Assembly: GCF_020320395.1 (NCBI RefSeq)
Contig: NZ_JAEDAH010000019.1
Coordinates: forward strand, 21,553 to 60,570
Length of the DNA stretch: 39,018 bases
Direction of reading: 5' to 3'
DNA from: Thalassolituus marinus
GTDB taxonomy: Bacteria > Pseudomonadota > Gammaproteobacteria > Pseudomonadales > Oceanobacteraceae
The notes below the pieces were generated by a model that was not told the DNA's origin, searched no databases, and was given only the letters and a program-made list of their open reading frames with translations. The translations under genes and the position numbers were made by a program. This document shows, piece by piece, positions 24,019 to 33,299 of this stretch; the stretch's first letter is position 1; each line of letters starts with the position of its first letter.

Positions 24019-24324
24019 TTACTGAATCTTAAACAGCTGCTCGAAATTCGAGATGGTCAGAATTTTTCTGACATCCTGATTACAGTTCACAATCTGTACA
24101 TCAGCATTATCGCCACCGGCATGGTCACGCAGTAGCAGCAACATACCGAGTGCCGAGCTGTCTAGGTAGGAGGTGCCACCAAGGTCTACGACGAAACTGT
24201 TCACATCGGAAGCCACGTTCTCGTAGGCTTCACGAAACTCCTGATGCGCACTGAAATCAAAGCGACCATCTACTTTAATGGTCAGTTCCCGCCCATTCCC
24301 TGCGAGAGAAGCTTGTACTGTCAT
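24019..24324 (-). CDS. hsbA: HsbA-like STAS anti-sigma antagonist
   Basis: The 101-residue STAS domain has the phosphorylatable Ser site SYLDSSALGMLLLLRD (S56, with D55 before it). In P. aeruginosa HsbA (PA3347) binds FlgM when unphosphorylated, freeing FliA, and a diguanylate cyclase when phosphorylated; Ser56 is the site as I recall. HsbR is encoded 11 nt downstream. The upstream gap to cheB (99 nt) shows no clear terminator. Because fliA is in the same window, a link to sigma28 control is likely but inferred. Confidence 0.9.
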   Translation of the reverse strand: MTVQASLAGNGRELTIKVDGRFDFSAHQEFREAYENVASDVNSFVVDLGGTSYLDSSALGMLLLLRDHAGGDNADVQIVNCNQDVRKILTISNFEQLFKIQ

Positions 24325-24423
24325 CGGTTAATCTCCAACAGATTTAAGTCACAGCACCCAGTCAGTACTGTTATTCAAAAAGCTATCTATAGGTTTAGCA
24401 CAAACTCAGAACTTGTCATTTTA

Positions 24424-25467
24424 TCAGCGAGCAGCATCAACCATTGAATCGGCAATACTGGCCAGCGGCAACACCTCATCAACGGCACCCAGTTCGTAGG
24501 CGGCGCGAGGCATCCCCCAGACAACCGAGCTGCTTTCATCCTGCGCAAAGGTCTTAACACCCTTATCGTGCAGCCTTTTCATAGCTGCTGCGCCATCTGC
24601 CCCCATTCCAGTCAGCATCACTGCCACGACCTTGTCAGCGGGCATCAACTCGCCCAGCGAATCAAACATCACCTCAACTGAAGGGCGGTGACGATTCACT
24701 TTTTCTGCATCATCCAGCACACAGTAAACGCTGTTACCATCGCGACGGAAACGTAAGTGATAGTCCCCGTGGGCAATGATCACACGCCCGGTCCTGACTT
24801 CCAGCCCTTCCGCCGCCTCCAGAACCTCCATCGGCAGGTTGCTGTTCAGACGCATAGCGAACGAGGCACTGAACACCGGTGGGATATGCTGTGTAATAAC
24901 AATCGGAGGGCACACGGCCGGTACACCCAGCAGCATTTCGCGAATGGCTTCTGTACCTCCGGTAGAGGAGCCTACTGCGACTATCCGTTTATATCTGGTG
25001 TTAGCAGATGGCGGTGGAACAGCCCCGACCCTGGGTTTTCTGACCCCGGCCAGTGGCTGCACACGAGCACCGGCAGCCATACGCACTTTATCGCGCAGCT
25101 GCTCGGCAAATTTACGGAACTGCTCTTCACTTTCGGCTTTGGGCTTGGCGATGTAGTCAACAGCCCCCATCTCCAGCGCATCCAGGGTTGCAGGTGCACC
25201 GGATTCCGTCAGGGTCGATACCATGACCACAGGCATCGGACGCAGCCGCATGAGATTACTGAGGAACTGCAGACCATTCATCTTTGGCATTTCAACATCA
25301 AGTGTCAGCACATCGGGGGACAGCTGCTTGATCTTTTCGCGGGCGATAAAAGGGTCTGCCGCCATTCCAACGACCTCAATATCATCCGACTCGGCAAATA
25401 CTTCACTGAGCATTTTTCGAATCAGAATCGAGTCATCGACGATCAATAGACGTATTTTGTTACCCAT
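24424..25467 (-). CDS. cheB: CheB methylesterase (second system)
   Basis: The 347-residue protein has a receiver (about 1-120, phospho-acceptor Asp in DVLTLDVEMPKMNG, Lys in YIAKPK) and a methylesterase domain (about 160-345). Catalytic Ser is in VGSSTGGTEAI, His in TQHIPPVFSASFA and Asp in LTGMGADGAAAM. It is the last gene of the second Che operon, 24 nt after cheD, and differs clearly from the CheB at 4.8 kb. Its likely substrate is the receptor encoded at 27-29 kb. Confidence 0.95.
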   Translation of the reverse strand: MGNKIRLLIVDDSILIRKMLSEVFAESDDIEVVGMAADPFIAREKIKQLSPDVLTLDVEMPKMNGLQFLSNLMRLRPMPVVMVSTLTESGAPATLDALEMGAVDYIAKPKAESEEQFRKFAEQLRDKVRMAAGARVQPLAGVRKPRVGAVPPPSANTRYKRIVAVGSSTGGTEAIREMLLGVPAVCPPIVITQHIPPVFSASFAMRLNSNLPMEVLEAAEGLEVRTGRVIIAHGDYHLRFRRDGNSVYCVLDDAEKVNRHRPSVEVMFDSLGELMPADKVVAVMLTGMGADGAAAMKRLHDKGVKTFAQDESSSVVWGMPRAAYELGAVDEVLPLASIADSMVDAAR

Positions 25468-25491
25468 ATCATCCTTTCTACCAACACTGAC

Positions 25492-26145
25492 TCAGAACAG
25501 GTCGATACTACCTGCATCAGTAACAGCTGGTTTGGAAACCTGTTTTCGGTACTCGGTTTCGCGTTCAATAATGGTGTCATTCTGCAGCTGACGTATACGT
25601 CTGACCTTAGCGGATCCTGTGTCCGGAAAATAGAGCACCTTACGGGCAAACACATCCCCCAGGTCCGAGGCCGCTACCGACAAACCTTCGTTTTGCAGGT
25701 AGCTGTATGCAAACAGAATATTGCGCTGGCCAATATCACTCATGGAGGCAATCATCTGGCCACCACCAAACAGTTTCACTTCCAGATTTTCGCGTTTTCC
25801 ACCACGTTTAATAATTTCGTTGATCAGGTATTCCATCGCCCAGTTACCGTAACGTGACGCATGCGTGGTTGGGTTCGAACCCCAGACATCAGACGAATGC
25901 TCACCCTGTTCGGGAAGCATAAAGTGATTCATCCCACCTATTCCGCGCACCTTGTCACGAATACAGGCCGAAATACACGACCCCAGCACGGTCACAATCA
26001 TCTCACCGTGAGTGGATACGTAAAATTCTCCAGGCAGAATCTTAGCTGCCCAGACTTTATGAACATTGTCCCAGTAGCGATTAACATGTTCAAAACCGGC
26101 ACTGACCGGTGGTTGAACAGGACGCGGTGAATCGTGAATACTCAT
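25492..26145 (-). CDS. cheD: CheD receptor glutamine deamidase
   Basis: The 217-residue CheD has catalytic Cys in TVLGSCISACIRD and His in GGMNHFMLP, with STHGEMIVTVLG before them. It converts receptor Gln to Glu to create methylation sites. It overlaps cheR by one base (TAATG). Compared with minimal CheD of about 160 residues it has a ~40-residue N-terminal and ~20-residue C-terminal extension. Its presence is typical of Che2-type clusters and absent from the left Che operon. Confidence 0.94.
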   Translation of the reverse strand: MSIHDSPRPVQPPVSAGFEHVNRYWDNVHKVWAAKILPGEFYVSTHGEMIVTVLGSCISACIRDKVRGIGGMNHFMLPEQGEHSSDVWGSNPTTHASRYGNWAMEYLINEIIKRGGKRENLEVKLFGGGQMIASMSDIGQRNILFAYSYLQNEGLSVAASDLGDVFARKVLYFPDTGSAKVRRIRQLQNDTIIERETEYRKQVSKPAVTDAGSIDLF

Positions 26146-26981
26146 TACACCTTCCTGTAGATTGTCTGCCCCAGATTCTGAAAACGCGTCGTGATACCCG
26201 ACAGGTTTTCGGAGTGACCTATCATCAGGTGTCCATCATCCGGCAAATGATCAGCGAAGCGATCAAACAGAATACGCTGGGTATCCTTATTAAAATAGAT
26301 GACGACATTGCGACAGAAAATGATGTCGAACATGCCTGATATGGGCCAGCTTTCGAGCAGATTCAGTCGTTTGAAATGCACAAGATTACGCAGTTCATCT
26401 TTTACCTGAACCGAACGTTCATCTTTGCTCAGCATAAAAAAACGCTTCAGTAGCGCTGGGTCGATGCCCTCTGCGGAAGACATCGGGTAGACACCTTTAC
26501 GCCCGGTTTCCAGCACCTCAGAATCGAGATCTGTTGCCAGAATCTTTACATCCCAGTCCGAGGGAAAACCAACCTGACGAATTACCATCGCGATGGAATA
26601 CGCTTCCATCCCGGTCGAAGAGCCTGCCGACCAGATTCGGATTCGCTTGGTATCCTTACGGGTAAAACGTAACTGTGGCAGCAGGGTTTCCCGCAGATAT
26701 TCAAAGTGATGATTTTCCCGAAAAAACGACGTCAGGTTGGTCGTTAACGAGTTAATGAAGTCTGTTGCTTCATCATCAAGATGTTTTTCCAGGTAATCCA
26801 GATACTCCCGGAACGTCGACATTCCCAGAGTCCGTACCCGTCGGGCAATACGGCTATACACCATATTACGTTTATGATCGGCCAGGACGATTCCGGTCAG
26901 CTCTCCCGCCATGCGGGAGATCTGACGAAAATCGTCTTCGGTCATGGCGAATTCACGTTCTTCCTGTTCCGACACCACCAT
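26145..26981 (-). CDS. cheR: CheR receptor methyltransferase
   Basis: The 278-residue SAM-dependent methyltransferase has an N-terminal helical domain (about 12-75, with the NLTSFFRENHHF substrate region) and a catalytic domain with the SAM loop IWSAGSSTGMEAYSIAM and DIIFCRNVVIYFN. The SAM loop reads GSSTGME where many relatives have CSTGEE, a modest change that keeps the second Glu. It should dock to the DWAEF tail of the receptor encoded upstream. It is the only cheR in the window, so the primary system may rely on one elsewhere. Confidence 0.95.
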   Translation of the reverse strand: MVVSEQEEREFAMTEDDFRQISRMAGELTGIVLADHKRNMVYSRIARRVRTLGMSTFREYLDYLEKHLDDEATDFINSLTTNLTSFFRENHHFEYLRETLLPQLRFTRKDTKRIRIWSAGSSTGMEAYSIAMVIRQVGFPSDWDVKILATDLDSEVLETGRKGVYPMSSAEGIDPALLKRFFMLSKDERSVQVKDELRNLVHFKRLNLLESWPISGMFDIIFCRNVVIYFNKDTQRILFDRFADHLPDDGHLMIGHSENLSGITTRFQNLGQTIYRKV

Positions 26982-27004
26982 ATCGATACGCTGAGCCTCC
27001 GTTA

Positions 27005-29353
27005 TCAGAATTCTGCCCAGTCATCATCGTCCGAGCTAACGGACATCCCCGTATTCGAAGCAGGTGCCGACGCTCTTGGTGCTGCTGCCGGTGGCGCAAC
27101 TGGCGCCGACACCGCCGGAGTCGAAGGACGGTGTGAACCATCGATGGTAAAGAACTCCATCATCTGCATCATCGACTGCGATTGCTCTGCCATTGCTTCG
27201 CCTGCGGCCGTTGCTTCTTCAACCAATGCAGCATTCTGCTGCGTCATTTCGTCCATCTGAGCAACCGCTGTATTCACTTGCTCAATACCGGAGGACTGCT
27301 CACGTGCGGCTGTGCTGATTTCCTGAATCATGGAAGATACGCGCTCAACCGCCTGAATGATTTCATCGAGGGTTTTACCTGATTCATTCACCAGTGAGGT
27401 ACCCGCATCGACTTTTTCGACGCTGTCGCGAATAAGATCCTTAATCTCACGAGCGGCACCCGCAGAACGTTGCGCCAGATTGCGAACCTCTCCGGCTACC
27501 ACCGCAAAGCCGCGCCCCTGTTCACCCGCCCGGGCTGCCTCCACCGCGGCATTCAGTGCCAGCAGATTGGTCTGGAAGGCGATTTCATCAATAACACCAA
27601 TGATATCGGCAATTTTCTTACTGGCCTGGTTGATCTCATCCATAGCCACGACTGCTTTGCTAACCACCTGGCCACCGGACTGGGCCCGTTGTTTAGCAGA
27701 ATCAGCCAACTCATTCGCATGCACTGCATTTTCACTGGTCTGTTTCACCGCACTGGTCATTTCTTCCATACTGGAAGCGGTCTCTTCCAGACTGGATGCC
27801 TGCGACTCGGTACGCTTACTAAGGTCTGCGTTGCCTTGCGCGATCTCACTGGCACCGGTAGATACCGTGGAGGCTGCTTCGCGGATGCGTGTGATGATAT
27901 CAGTCAGACGATCGACGGTGGCGTTGGCATCCTGTTTCAGTTTATCGAACGCACCCTGATAATCTTCGTCAATCTTACGGGTCAGGTTACCGTGCGCCAG
28001 CGCATCGAAGACGCGTACCGTATCACTGATAACACTGTCTGAAATCGTCAGCAGGCGGTTCAGACCTTCACCCAGGTTCTTGAAGAAGCCATCCTTACCA
28101 CGCAGATCGATCCGGCGAGACAAATCACCGGAGGCGGCTGCTTCAACGATCATGTCAATTTCGCGTTCAGCAGAAACTTCCTGAGTACGATCCATCCACT
28201 CAACAATAGTGCCGATACGTTCTTCAGAATCATTAAAGATAGGGTTGGCAGTCAGTGCGAAGGTGCGGCCGCCGACAACAATCTGCGTTTTATAGGTATC
28301 CTTCAGGGCTGCCAGCATAGAACGCTGGTGTGCAGGATTCTTATGGAACACATCAATATTGCGTCCCATCAGGCTGCCCGCATCAAAGTTCGGCAATTCC
28401 TTACGGAGGTCAGATTCGGCGGTTTTCAGCATCGCCTTCACAGAGTCATTCAGATAAACAATGTTCAGATCGTTGTCGGCGATCATGGCATTGGTCGCGA
28501 CCACATCCAGTGCCTGTTTAACACGGGCATTGGCGTTGGCCATTTCACGTTCACGCTCCTGATTAGCAAGCTCTTCCGTTATATCCACCCACTCAACAAC
28601 CGTTCCTAAACGACGGCCATCTGCACCCATCCACGGGGTAGCCGTCAGACTGAAGGTCAAGTCAGAGACTTTCAGTTTGGTTTTATACGGGTCTTTCAGC
28701 TCCGCAATCATACGGCGCTGGTGTTCAGGCTTCTTATGGAAAACATCAACGTTAGTGCCGACAATTTTTTCGATACTGAATTGAGGTAGTACGGACTTAA
28801 TTTCTTCCTCACGTGCAGACAACATCTCCATCAAACTTTCGTTCGCATACAGAATATTCATATCGTTGTCGGCCAGCATGACATTGGCCTGGCACAAGCC
28901 AAGTGCGCTGGCGGCATCCGCATTAAACTGGTTCTGGCGGTCCTGCATTACCCTTTCGGTAATGTCGGTCGCAAATTTAACGACTTTAAATGGCACCCCC
29001 ATTTCATTGACAACCGGATTGTAGGTTGCCTGAATCCAGATTTCACGCCCGCCATTGCCAATGCGGCGAAATTCTGCCTGCTGATGACGTCCGTGATTTA
29101 GGCTACGCCAGAAATCAGCATAAGATTCACTCTCACGCTCCGACGGATCAACGAACAGGCTATGGTGCTTACCACGCACCTCATCCAGCTTGTAACCTAC
29201 GACAGAAAGGAAATTTTCATTGGCATCCAGAATGGTACCATCCATGGCAAATTCGATACGTGCCATGCTCTTGTCCAATGCCTTAAACATTGCGTCCAGC
29301 TCTGTCTCATGCTGAGAAGGGCCGGCATTAAAAAGATTCTTTAACATGCTCAT
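27005..29353 (-). CDS. Soluble PAS-PAS-PAS chemoreceptor, Aer2-like
   Basis: The 782-residue methyl-accepting protein has no membrane segment, so it is cytoplasmic. Domains: PAS1 (about 25-135), PAS2 (150-262), PAS3 (283-392), HAMP-like units (395-490), then the signalling coiled coil (to ~735) with hairpin tip [28 protein letters not shown] Pro/Ala linker ends in DWAEF, a CheR/CheB-tethering pentapeptide. PAS2 and PAS3 are tandem relatives, and both have His-30-Leu and His-49-Trp spacing (H206/L236/W255, H337/L367/W386). This equals the haem-pocket residues H234/L264/W283 of P. aeruginosa Aer2. I infer two haem PAS domains and oxygen sensing; PAS1 lacks the pattern. Confidence 0.9.
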   Translation of the reverse strand: MSMLKNLFNAGPSQHETELDAMFKALDKSMARIEFAMDGTILDANENFLSVVGYKLDEVRGKHHSLFVDPSERESESYADFWRSLNHGRHQQAEFRRIGNGGREIWIQATYNPVVNEMGVPFKVVKFATDITERVMQDRQNQFNADAASALGLCQANVMLADNDMNILYANESLMEMLSAREEEIKSVLPQFSIEKIVGTNVDVFHKKPEHQRRMIAELKDPYKTKLKVSDLTFSLTATPWMGADGRRLGTVVEWVDITEELANQEREREMANANARVKQALDVVATNAMIADNDLNIVYLNDSVKAMLKTAESDLRKELPNFDAGSLMGRNIDVFHKNPAHQRSMLAALKDTYKTQIVVGGRTFALTANPIFNDSEERIGTIVEWMDRTQEVSAEREIDMIVEAAASGDLSRRIDLRGKDGFFKNLGEGLNRLLTISDSVISDTVRVFDALAHGNLTRKIDEDYQGAFDKLKQDANATVDRLTDIITRIREAASTVSTGASEIAQGNADLSKRTESQASSLEETASSMEEMTSAVKQTSENAVHANELADSAKQRAQSGGQVVSKAVVAMDEINQASKKIADIIGVIDEIAFQTNLLALNAAVEAARAGEQGRGFAVVAGEVRNLAQRSAGAAREIKDLIRDSVEKVDAGTSLVNESGKTLDEIIQAVERVSSMIQEISTAAREQSSGIEQVNTAVAQMDEMTQQNAALVEEATAAGEAMAEQSQSMMQMMEFFTIDGSHRPSTPAVSAPVAPPAAAPRASAPASNTGMSVSSDDDDWAEF

Positions 29354-29399
29354 AAAGATTCCCTTTCCGTCTCTTTAATCCGGATTACACTGACCCGGT

Positions 29400-29909
29400 T
29401 TAATTATTTGCCAGGCCCGGCACATGACTGCTGGCCGGGATTTTCAGTAATTCGTTAACATCCAGGAGGATGACCATTTTATCGTTCACATTAACCAGAC
29501 CTTTAATAAAGGCTGAGTTTCTGTCTTCGGTCAGCTCGGGAGGCTTACGGGTAGATTGGTCTGATATGGTGTAAACATCAGATACTGCGTCTACCACGAT
29601 TCCCATTACGCGTTCACCGTGACTACTCTCAACCTTCAGAATAATAACTACGGTCACCGGGCTATAGCTGACCTGTTGCAGACCAAAACGCATCCGCAAA
29701 TCCATAATAGGAACAATGGTCCCTCGCAGATTAATCACACCGCGGATATATTCCGGTGCATTCGGAATCATGGTCGATTCTTCCCAGCCTCGGATCTCCT
29801 GTACAGCGAGGATATCCACGCCGTATTCTTCATCAGCCATCATGAAGGTCAGATACTGCTGTTCATGAACGCTACCAGCTTCGTTAACTGTTTCAGCCAC
29901 TGCACTCAT
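29400..29909 (-). CDS. cheW: CheW coupling protein (second system)
   Basis: The 169-residue single CheW domain has YLTFMMADEEYGVDILAVQEIRGWE at the start, MIPNAPEYIRGVINLRGTIVPIMDLRMRFGL in the middle and GIVVDAVSDV plus IKGLVNVNDKMVILLDVNELL towards the end. It lies 9 nt after the second cheA and 46 nt before the receptor gene, so it should couple those two. It differs from the CheW at 0.7 kb by a longer C-terminus and sequence throughout. Confidence 0.95.
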   Translation of the reverse strand: MSAVAETVNEAGSVHEQQYLTFMMADEEYGVDILAVQEIRGWEESTMIPNAPEYIRGVINLRGTIVPIMDLRMRFGLQQVSYSPVTVVIILKVESSHGERVMGIVVDAVSDVYTISDQSTRKPPELTEDRNSAFIKGLVNVNDKMVILLDVNELLKIPASSHVPGLANN

Positions 29910-29918
29910 AGTCTTGTC

Positions 29919-32018
29919 CTACGCTGCCTGCTCTGGTCTTGGTGAATGGGGGTGACTTTCGATATTGTTGCCAACACCAGAGATATCGATAATCAATGCA
30001 ACGGTACCGTCACCAAGAATGGTGGCACCGGAAATACCAGGTACTTTCTGATAATTCTGTTCAAGGCTTTTGATAACAACCTGTTGCTGACCTAACAGAT
30101 CATCAACAACGATACCAACCTTCTCGGTATCGCCCTCGACAACGACCAGCATAGGGTTTTCAAACTCTTCGTCTTCGTCTCGAAGGCCGAAAATATGATC
30201 CAGCCGAATAATCGGAATGTACTCATCACGGAGCTTCATCACATGTTGAGTACCGGTGATATTATTCAAAGAGCGCTTCTGCAGCTGGATCGACTCAACG
30301 ATCGAAACCAGTGGGAATATGTAGGTTTCATTCTTAACCTGAACCAGCTGCCCATCGAGAATCGCCAGCGTGAGCGGCAGACGAATAATAAAAGTAGATC
30401 CTTTTCCACGCTGCGATCTGACTTCAATAGTGCCATTCAGCTCATTGATGTTTCGGCGTACAACATCCATACCGACTCCGCGGCCGGATATATCACTGAC
30501 AACATCCGCTGTTGAGAAACCCGGCATAAAGATCAGCTGGTGAATTTCTTCCGGAGATAACTCGACGCTGTCGGGAACCAGCTGTTTCTGCCGTGCTTTC
30601 GCCAGAATTTTTTCTTCATTCAGTCCGGCACCATCATCACTGACTTCAATGACGATATTGCCGCCCTGATGGTATGCATTAAGGGTAATTTTTCCCTCTT
30701 CCGACTTTCCTGACGCCAGTCTGTCTGCGGTTTTCTCCAGACCGTGATCCATTGAATTCCGCACCAGGTGAACCAGTGGATCACCAATCTTTTCCATTAC
30801 GGTTTTGTCCAGCTCGGTACTTTCACCAAGCATCACCAGATTCACTTTTTTACCCAGCTGCGAGCCGAGATCGCGTACCAGACGCGGGAAGCGGCTGAAA
30901 GCAAAGCTGATTGGCATCATGCGGATTTTCATGACGCTTTCCTGCAATTCACGGGTATTCTGCTCAAGCTGAGACAGCCCCTCCTGCAGGCGAGCCAGTC
31001 GGCTCATATCAAAATCCTGGCCCAGCTGCCCCAGCATGGATTGAGTGATAACCAGCTCACCAACCATGTTAATCAGGCTATCGACCTTATCAATCGACAC
31101 ACGGATAGAAGAAGGCTCGGCAGATTTTGCTGCTTTTTGTGCGTTGCTTTTCTGCGCGCTGGCGCTGGCTGCCGCATTCGCCGCACCAACGGCGGCGGTT
31201 ACGGCTGCCGGAATAACCGGGGCAGATGATTCATCAGCATCAGCAGCACCATCTTCGGCATTGTTTTCCTGCGCTGCAGGTGCGTCAGCGACCACACTGT
31301 CCAACGGCTCTATGGATATCTCACACTCATCTGCCACCCATTCGAACACGCTTTCGATGGCTGATTTTTCGATATCAGTGGTTATCTCAATCAGCCAGCG
31401 CAGGTAACAACATTCCGGTGTGAGATTGGTAAATTCGGGCAAATAGCTGGTATCTGCAACAACCCGCATATGCTCGTCACCAACCAGCTCCTGCAGTTCG
31501 CGGAACATACGGAATGGCTCGTTGCCGGTTTGCAGCAGGTCTTCTGTCGGAATAAAGGTCACTCGCCAGCCTGCGGGCTTGTCATCTGCTGGCGCAGTCT
31601 CCTGAGACTGAGTTGCCGATGCCGCTTCACCGCCATTGAGAATGGCTTCAAACTCAGATTTTAGTGACGCTGCGCGCCCGCCATCAGGTTCATCACCAGC
31701 CTGCAGACTACTTAACATAGCGCGCAGACAATCGACAGATTGCAGAAATAAATCGACATATTCACGGGTCATTGAACGAGTACCCGAGCGGATTTCATCC
31801 AGCAGGGTTTCTACAACGTGGGTAAAGTCAGAGACCTGCATAAAGCCGAAAGTACCTGCACCACCTTTGATTGAGTGGGCTGCACGGAAAATCGTATTCA
31901 CGGTTTCCGCATCTACATTGGCCGGATCCAGATCCAGTAACTGACTCTCCATCACATCAAGTCCCTCGAAACTTTCTTCGAAAAAAACCTGATGGAACTG
32001 TGAAAGGTCGATGCTCAT
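29919..32018 (-). CDS. cheA: CheA histidine kinase (second system)
   Basis: The 699-residue kinase has an Hpt domain (1-105, H48 in RAAHSIKGGAGTFGF). A compact middle domain (about 150-240, VTFIPTEDLLQTGNEPFRMF to CEISIEPL) probably acts as the CheY/CheB-binding P2, followed by a short Ala-rich linker. Dimerisation, HATPase (LVHLVRNSMDHGLE, VSDDGAGLNEEKI, SGRGVGMDVV) and CheW-like domains complete it. Unlike the other CheA, it lacks the ITxxEFExLLD repeats, which fits arrays not handled by ParC/ParP. It is in operon with its own cheY, cheW, receptor, cheR, cheD and cheB. Confidence 0.96.
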   Translation of the reverse strand: MSIDLSQFHQVFFEESFEGLDVMESQLLDLDPANVDAETVNTIFRAAHSIKGGAGTFGFMQVSDFTHVVETLLDEIRSGTRSMTREYVDLFLQSVDCLRAMLSSLQAGDEPDGGRAASLKSEFEAILNGGEAASATQSQETAPADDKPAGWRVTFIPTEDLLQTGNEPFRMFRELQELVGDEHMRVVADTSYLPEFTNLTPECCYLRWLIEITTDIEKSAIESVFEWVADECEISIEPLDSVVADAPAAQENNAEDGAADADESSAPVIPAAVTAAVGAANAAASASAQKSNAQKAAKSAEPSSIRVSIDKVDSLINMVGELVITQSMLGQLGQDFDMSRLARLQEGLSQLEQNTRELQESVMKIRMMPISFAFSRFPRLVRDLGSQLGKKVNLVMLGESTELDKTVMEKIGDPLVHLVRNSMDHGLEKTADRLASGKSEEGKITLNAYHQGGNIVIEVSDDGAGLNEEKILAKARQKQLVPDSVELSPEEIHQLIFMPGFSTADVVSDISGRGVGMDVVRRNINELNGTIEVRSQRGKGSTFIIRLPLTLAILDGQLVQVKNETYIFPLVSIVESIQLQKRSLNNITGTQHVMKLRDEYIPIIRLDHIFGLRDEDEEFENPMLVVVEGDTEKVGIVVDDLLGQQQVVIKSLEQNYQKVPGISGATILGDGTVALIIDISGVGNNIESHPHSPRPEQAA

Positions 32019-32023
32019 GGTGT

Positions 32024-32386
32024 TTATCCCAGAACGCGTTTAATAGTGCTCAGCAGTTGCTCTGGATTAAATGGCTTAACAATCCAGCCAGTTGCTCCTG
32101 CCTGTTTTCCCTGAGCTTTCATGTCACCAGCAGATTCTGTTGTCAGCATCAGCACAGGGACAAACTTATAATCGGCCAGTTGACGCAATTCCTTAACCAA
32201 TTCAATGCCATTCATGTTTGGCATGTTCACATCGGAAAGAACCAGGTCGAACTTTTTCTGGTTGGCCAGTTTCAGTGCCTCTACACCATCGCCGGCTTCC
32301 TGGACATCATGCCCTGCACCGCGCAAGGTGAATGACACCATCTGGCGCATGGATGCAGAATCGTCGACAGCTAAAATGCTCGCCAT
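32024..32386 (-). CDS. cheY: CheY-like response regulator (second system)
   Basis: The 120-residue receiver domain has acidic pair in LAVDDSASM, phospho-acceptor Asp in LVLSDVNMPNMNG, Thr in MLTTESAG and Lys in WIVKPFNPEQL. All catalytic positions are present. It precedes cheA by 5 nt. It is quite different from the motor CheY at 8.9 kb (no [15 protein letters not shown] run), so it may act on another output or as a phosphate sink; no dedicated CheZ or CheC is nearby. Confidence 0.95.
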   Translation of the reverse strand: MASILAVDDSASMRQMVSFTLRGAGHDVQEAGDGVEALKLANQKKFDLVLSDVNMPNMNGIELVKELRQLADYKFVPVLMLTTESAGDMKAQGKQAGATGWIVKPFNPEQLLSTIKRVLG

Positions 32387-32403
32387 GTTTGGACTCCTGT
32401 AAA

Positions 32404-32700
32404 TCAGATAGTATTAGTCGGGTTATTCAAATGGAGGGTTTCTGTCAGACCTAGGTAACCTGCTGTTTCCAGAAGTGCCGGACTCGGGTCCGACCAGGCT
32501 GCCGAATGACCGGTCTGATTCAGGGCCTGTTGAAAAGCAGCGATCAGTTGCAGTCCAGCCGTGTCTGCGTACTGCACATGCTGAGCATCGAGACAAATAT
32601 CCGCACCTTGTTGCAAAGCACTTTCCATTTTGCCGTACAAAGCTTCGACGCCTTCAATGCTCAGACGCTCGCCACACTCAATGGTTGTGATGTCAGCCAT
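32404..32700 (-). CDS. STAS-domain protein leading second Che operon
   Basis: The 98-residue single STAS domain has the family signature VQYADTAGLQLIAAF, where the usual phospho-Ser position is Thr (T47, after D46). The ATG at 32700 has AAGGG upstream. It is the first gene of the second chemotaxis operon, 17 nt before cheY, suggesting it takes part in that system, perhaps as a partner-switch output or array factor. It is not the HsbA homologue at 24 kb, from which it differs strongly. Its partner is unknown; some Che2-type operons in marine gammaproteobacteria carry such a gene, as I recall. Confidence 0.85.
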   Translation of the reverse strand: MADITTIECGERLSIEGVEALYGKMESALQQGADICLDAQHVQYADTAGLQLIAAFQQALNQTGHSAAWSDPSPALLETAGYLGLTETLHLNNPTNTI

Positions 32701-32837
32701 AGCAGACCCTTTTCACGTTTCTTGTCTGTTAAGACTAGTCGGTGTCTGTAAAGCTGCTAGGAAGAAACCCGGTTTTTGTCAGGGTTTATAAGAATTTTGT
32801 ATCGTTGTGCGTTACATAACCACACAGATATCAAGGC
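32701..32837 (-). other. fliJ to second Che operon intergenic region
   Basis: These 137 nt separate the fliE-fliJ string from the second Che operon. AAACCC (32782-32787) pairs with GGGTTT (32765-32770) on the minus strand, with the stem's own T's followed by CTTCC, giving a weak terminator. A promoter for the STAS gene is expected here, but I see none that I can defend; a TGGTTA...CGCA stretch looks like sigma54 but has the wrong spacing. Confidence 0.35.
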
Positions 32838-33299
32838 TTAAGAGTTGCGAATCCGATCAAAGGCGGCCCGATTGGACCACTCGTCAGCCTGTTTTTGCGC
32901 CTGACGATCGTCAGCCGTTGCAGCCTCCTGCTCAAGCCGTTCGATAAGTTCAGTCAATGCCTTAGTCTTACCATGCAAAGTAAGGTAGTGGGCCTGTGCC
33001 TGCTCACTTTGCTGGCGCAGCAGATTAATCTGCTCCTGTTGTGAGCGCATTGCCGTCTCAATCTGGGCTACGAAGCCCAGTGTGTTATGAATATGACCAG
33101 CGCTGATTTGCTGATGCCCCGGCAAGGATATTTTATTCTGATATTCTGCGCGGTACTGTTCCAGCTGATCTCGCTGCGCCTCTTCCTGACGCAGTTTCTG
33201 TTGTAGCTCTCCCCACAGCTGCAAAGCACTTTTTTCTTCGCGCTCGGTCAGTTCCAACACGACCTGAAGCCTTTGCGCCCGAGGGTGACGACGTTTCAT
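32838..33299 (-). CDS. fliJ: FliJ flagellar export chaperone
   Basis: The 153-residue, almost wholly helical, charged protein is predicted to form an antiparallel coiled coil, with Gln/Glu-rich heptads throughout. FliJ is poorly conserved, and the call rests on size, coiled-coil nature and its place 4 nt overlapping fliI. It sits in the centre of the FliI ring and links the ATPase to FlhA. It ends the fliE operon; only a weak terminator-like structure follows. Confidence 0.92.
   Translation of the reverse strand: MKRRHPRAQRLQVVLELTEREEKSALQLWGELQQKLRQEEAQRDQLEQYRAEYQNKISLPGHQQISAGHIHNTLGFVAQIETAMRSQQEQINLLRQQSEQAQAHYLTLHGKTKALTELIERLEQEAATADDRQAQKQADEWSNRAAFDRIRNS

Noticed and set aside
24360-24395. 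Sigma28-like promoter before hsbA (TAAA-N15-TTGAATAA)
   Set aside because: Spacing is right but the -10 half matches GCCGATAA at only four positions.
32816-32830. Sigma54-like site before the second Che operon
   Set aside because: GG and GC elements are one base too close and the -12 TTGC is absent.
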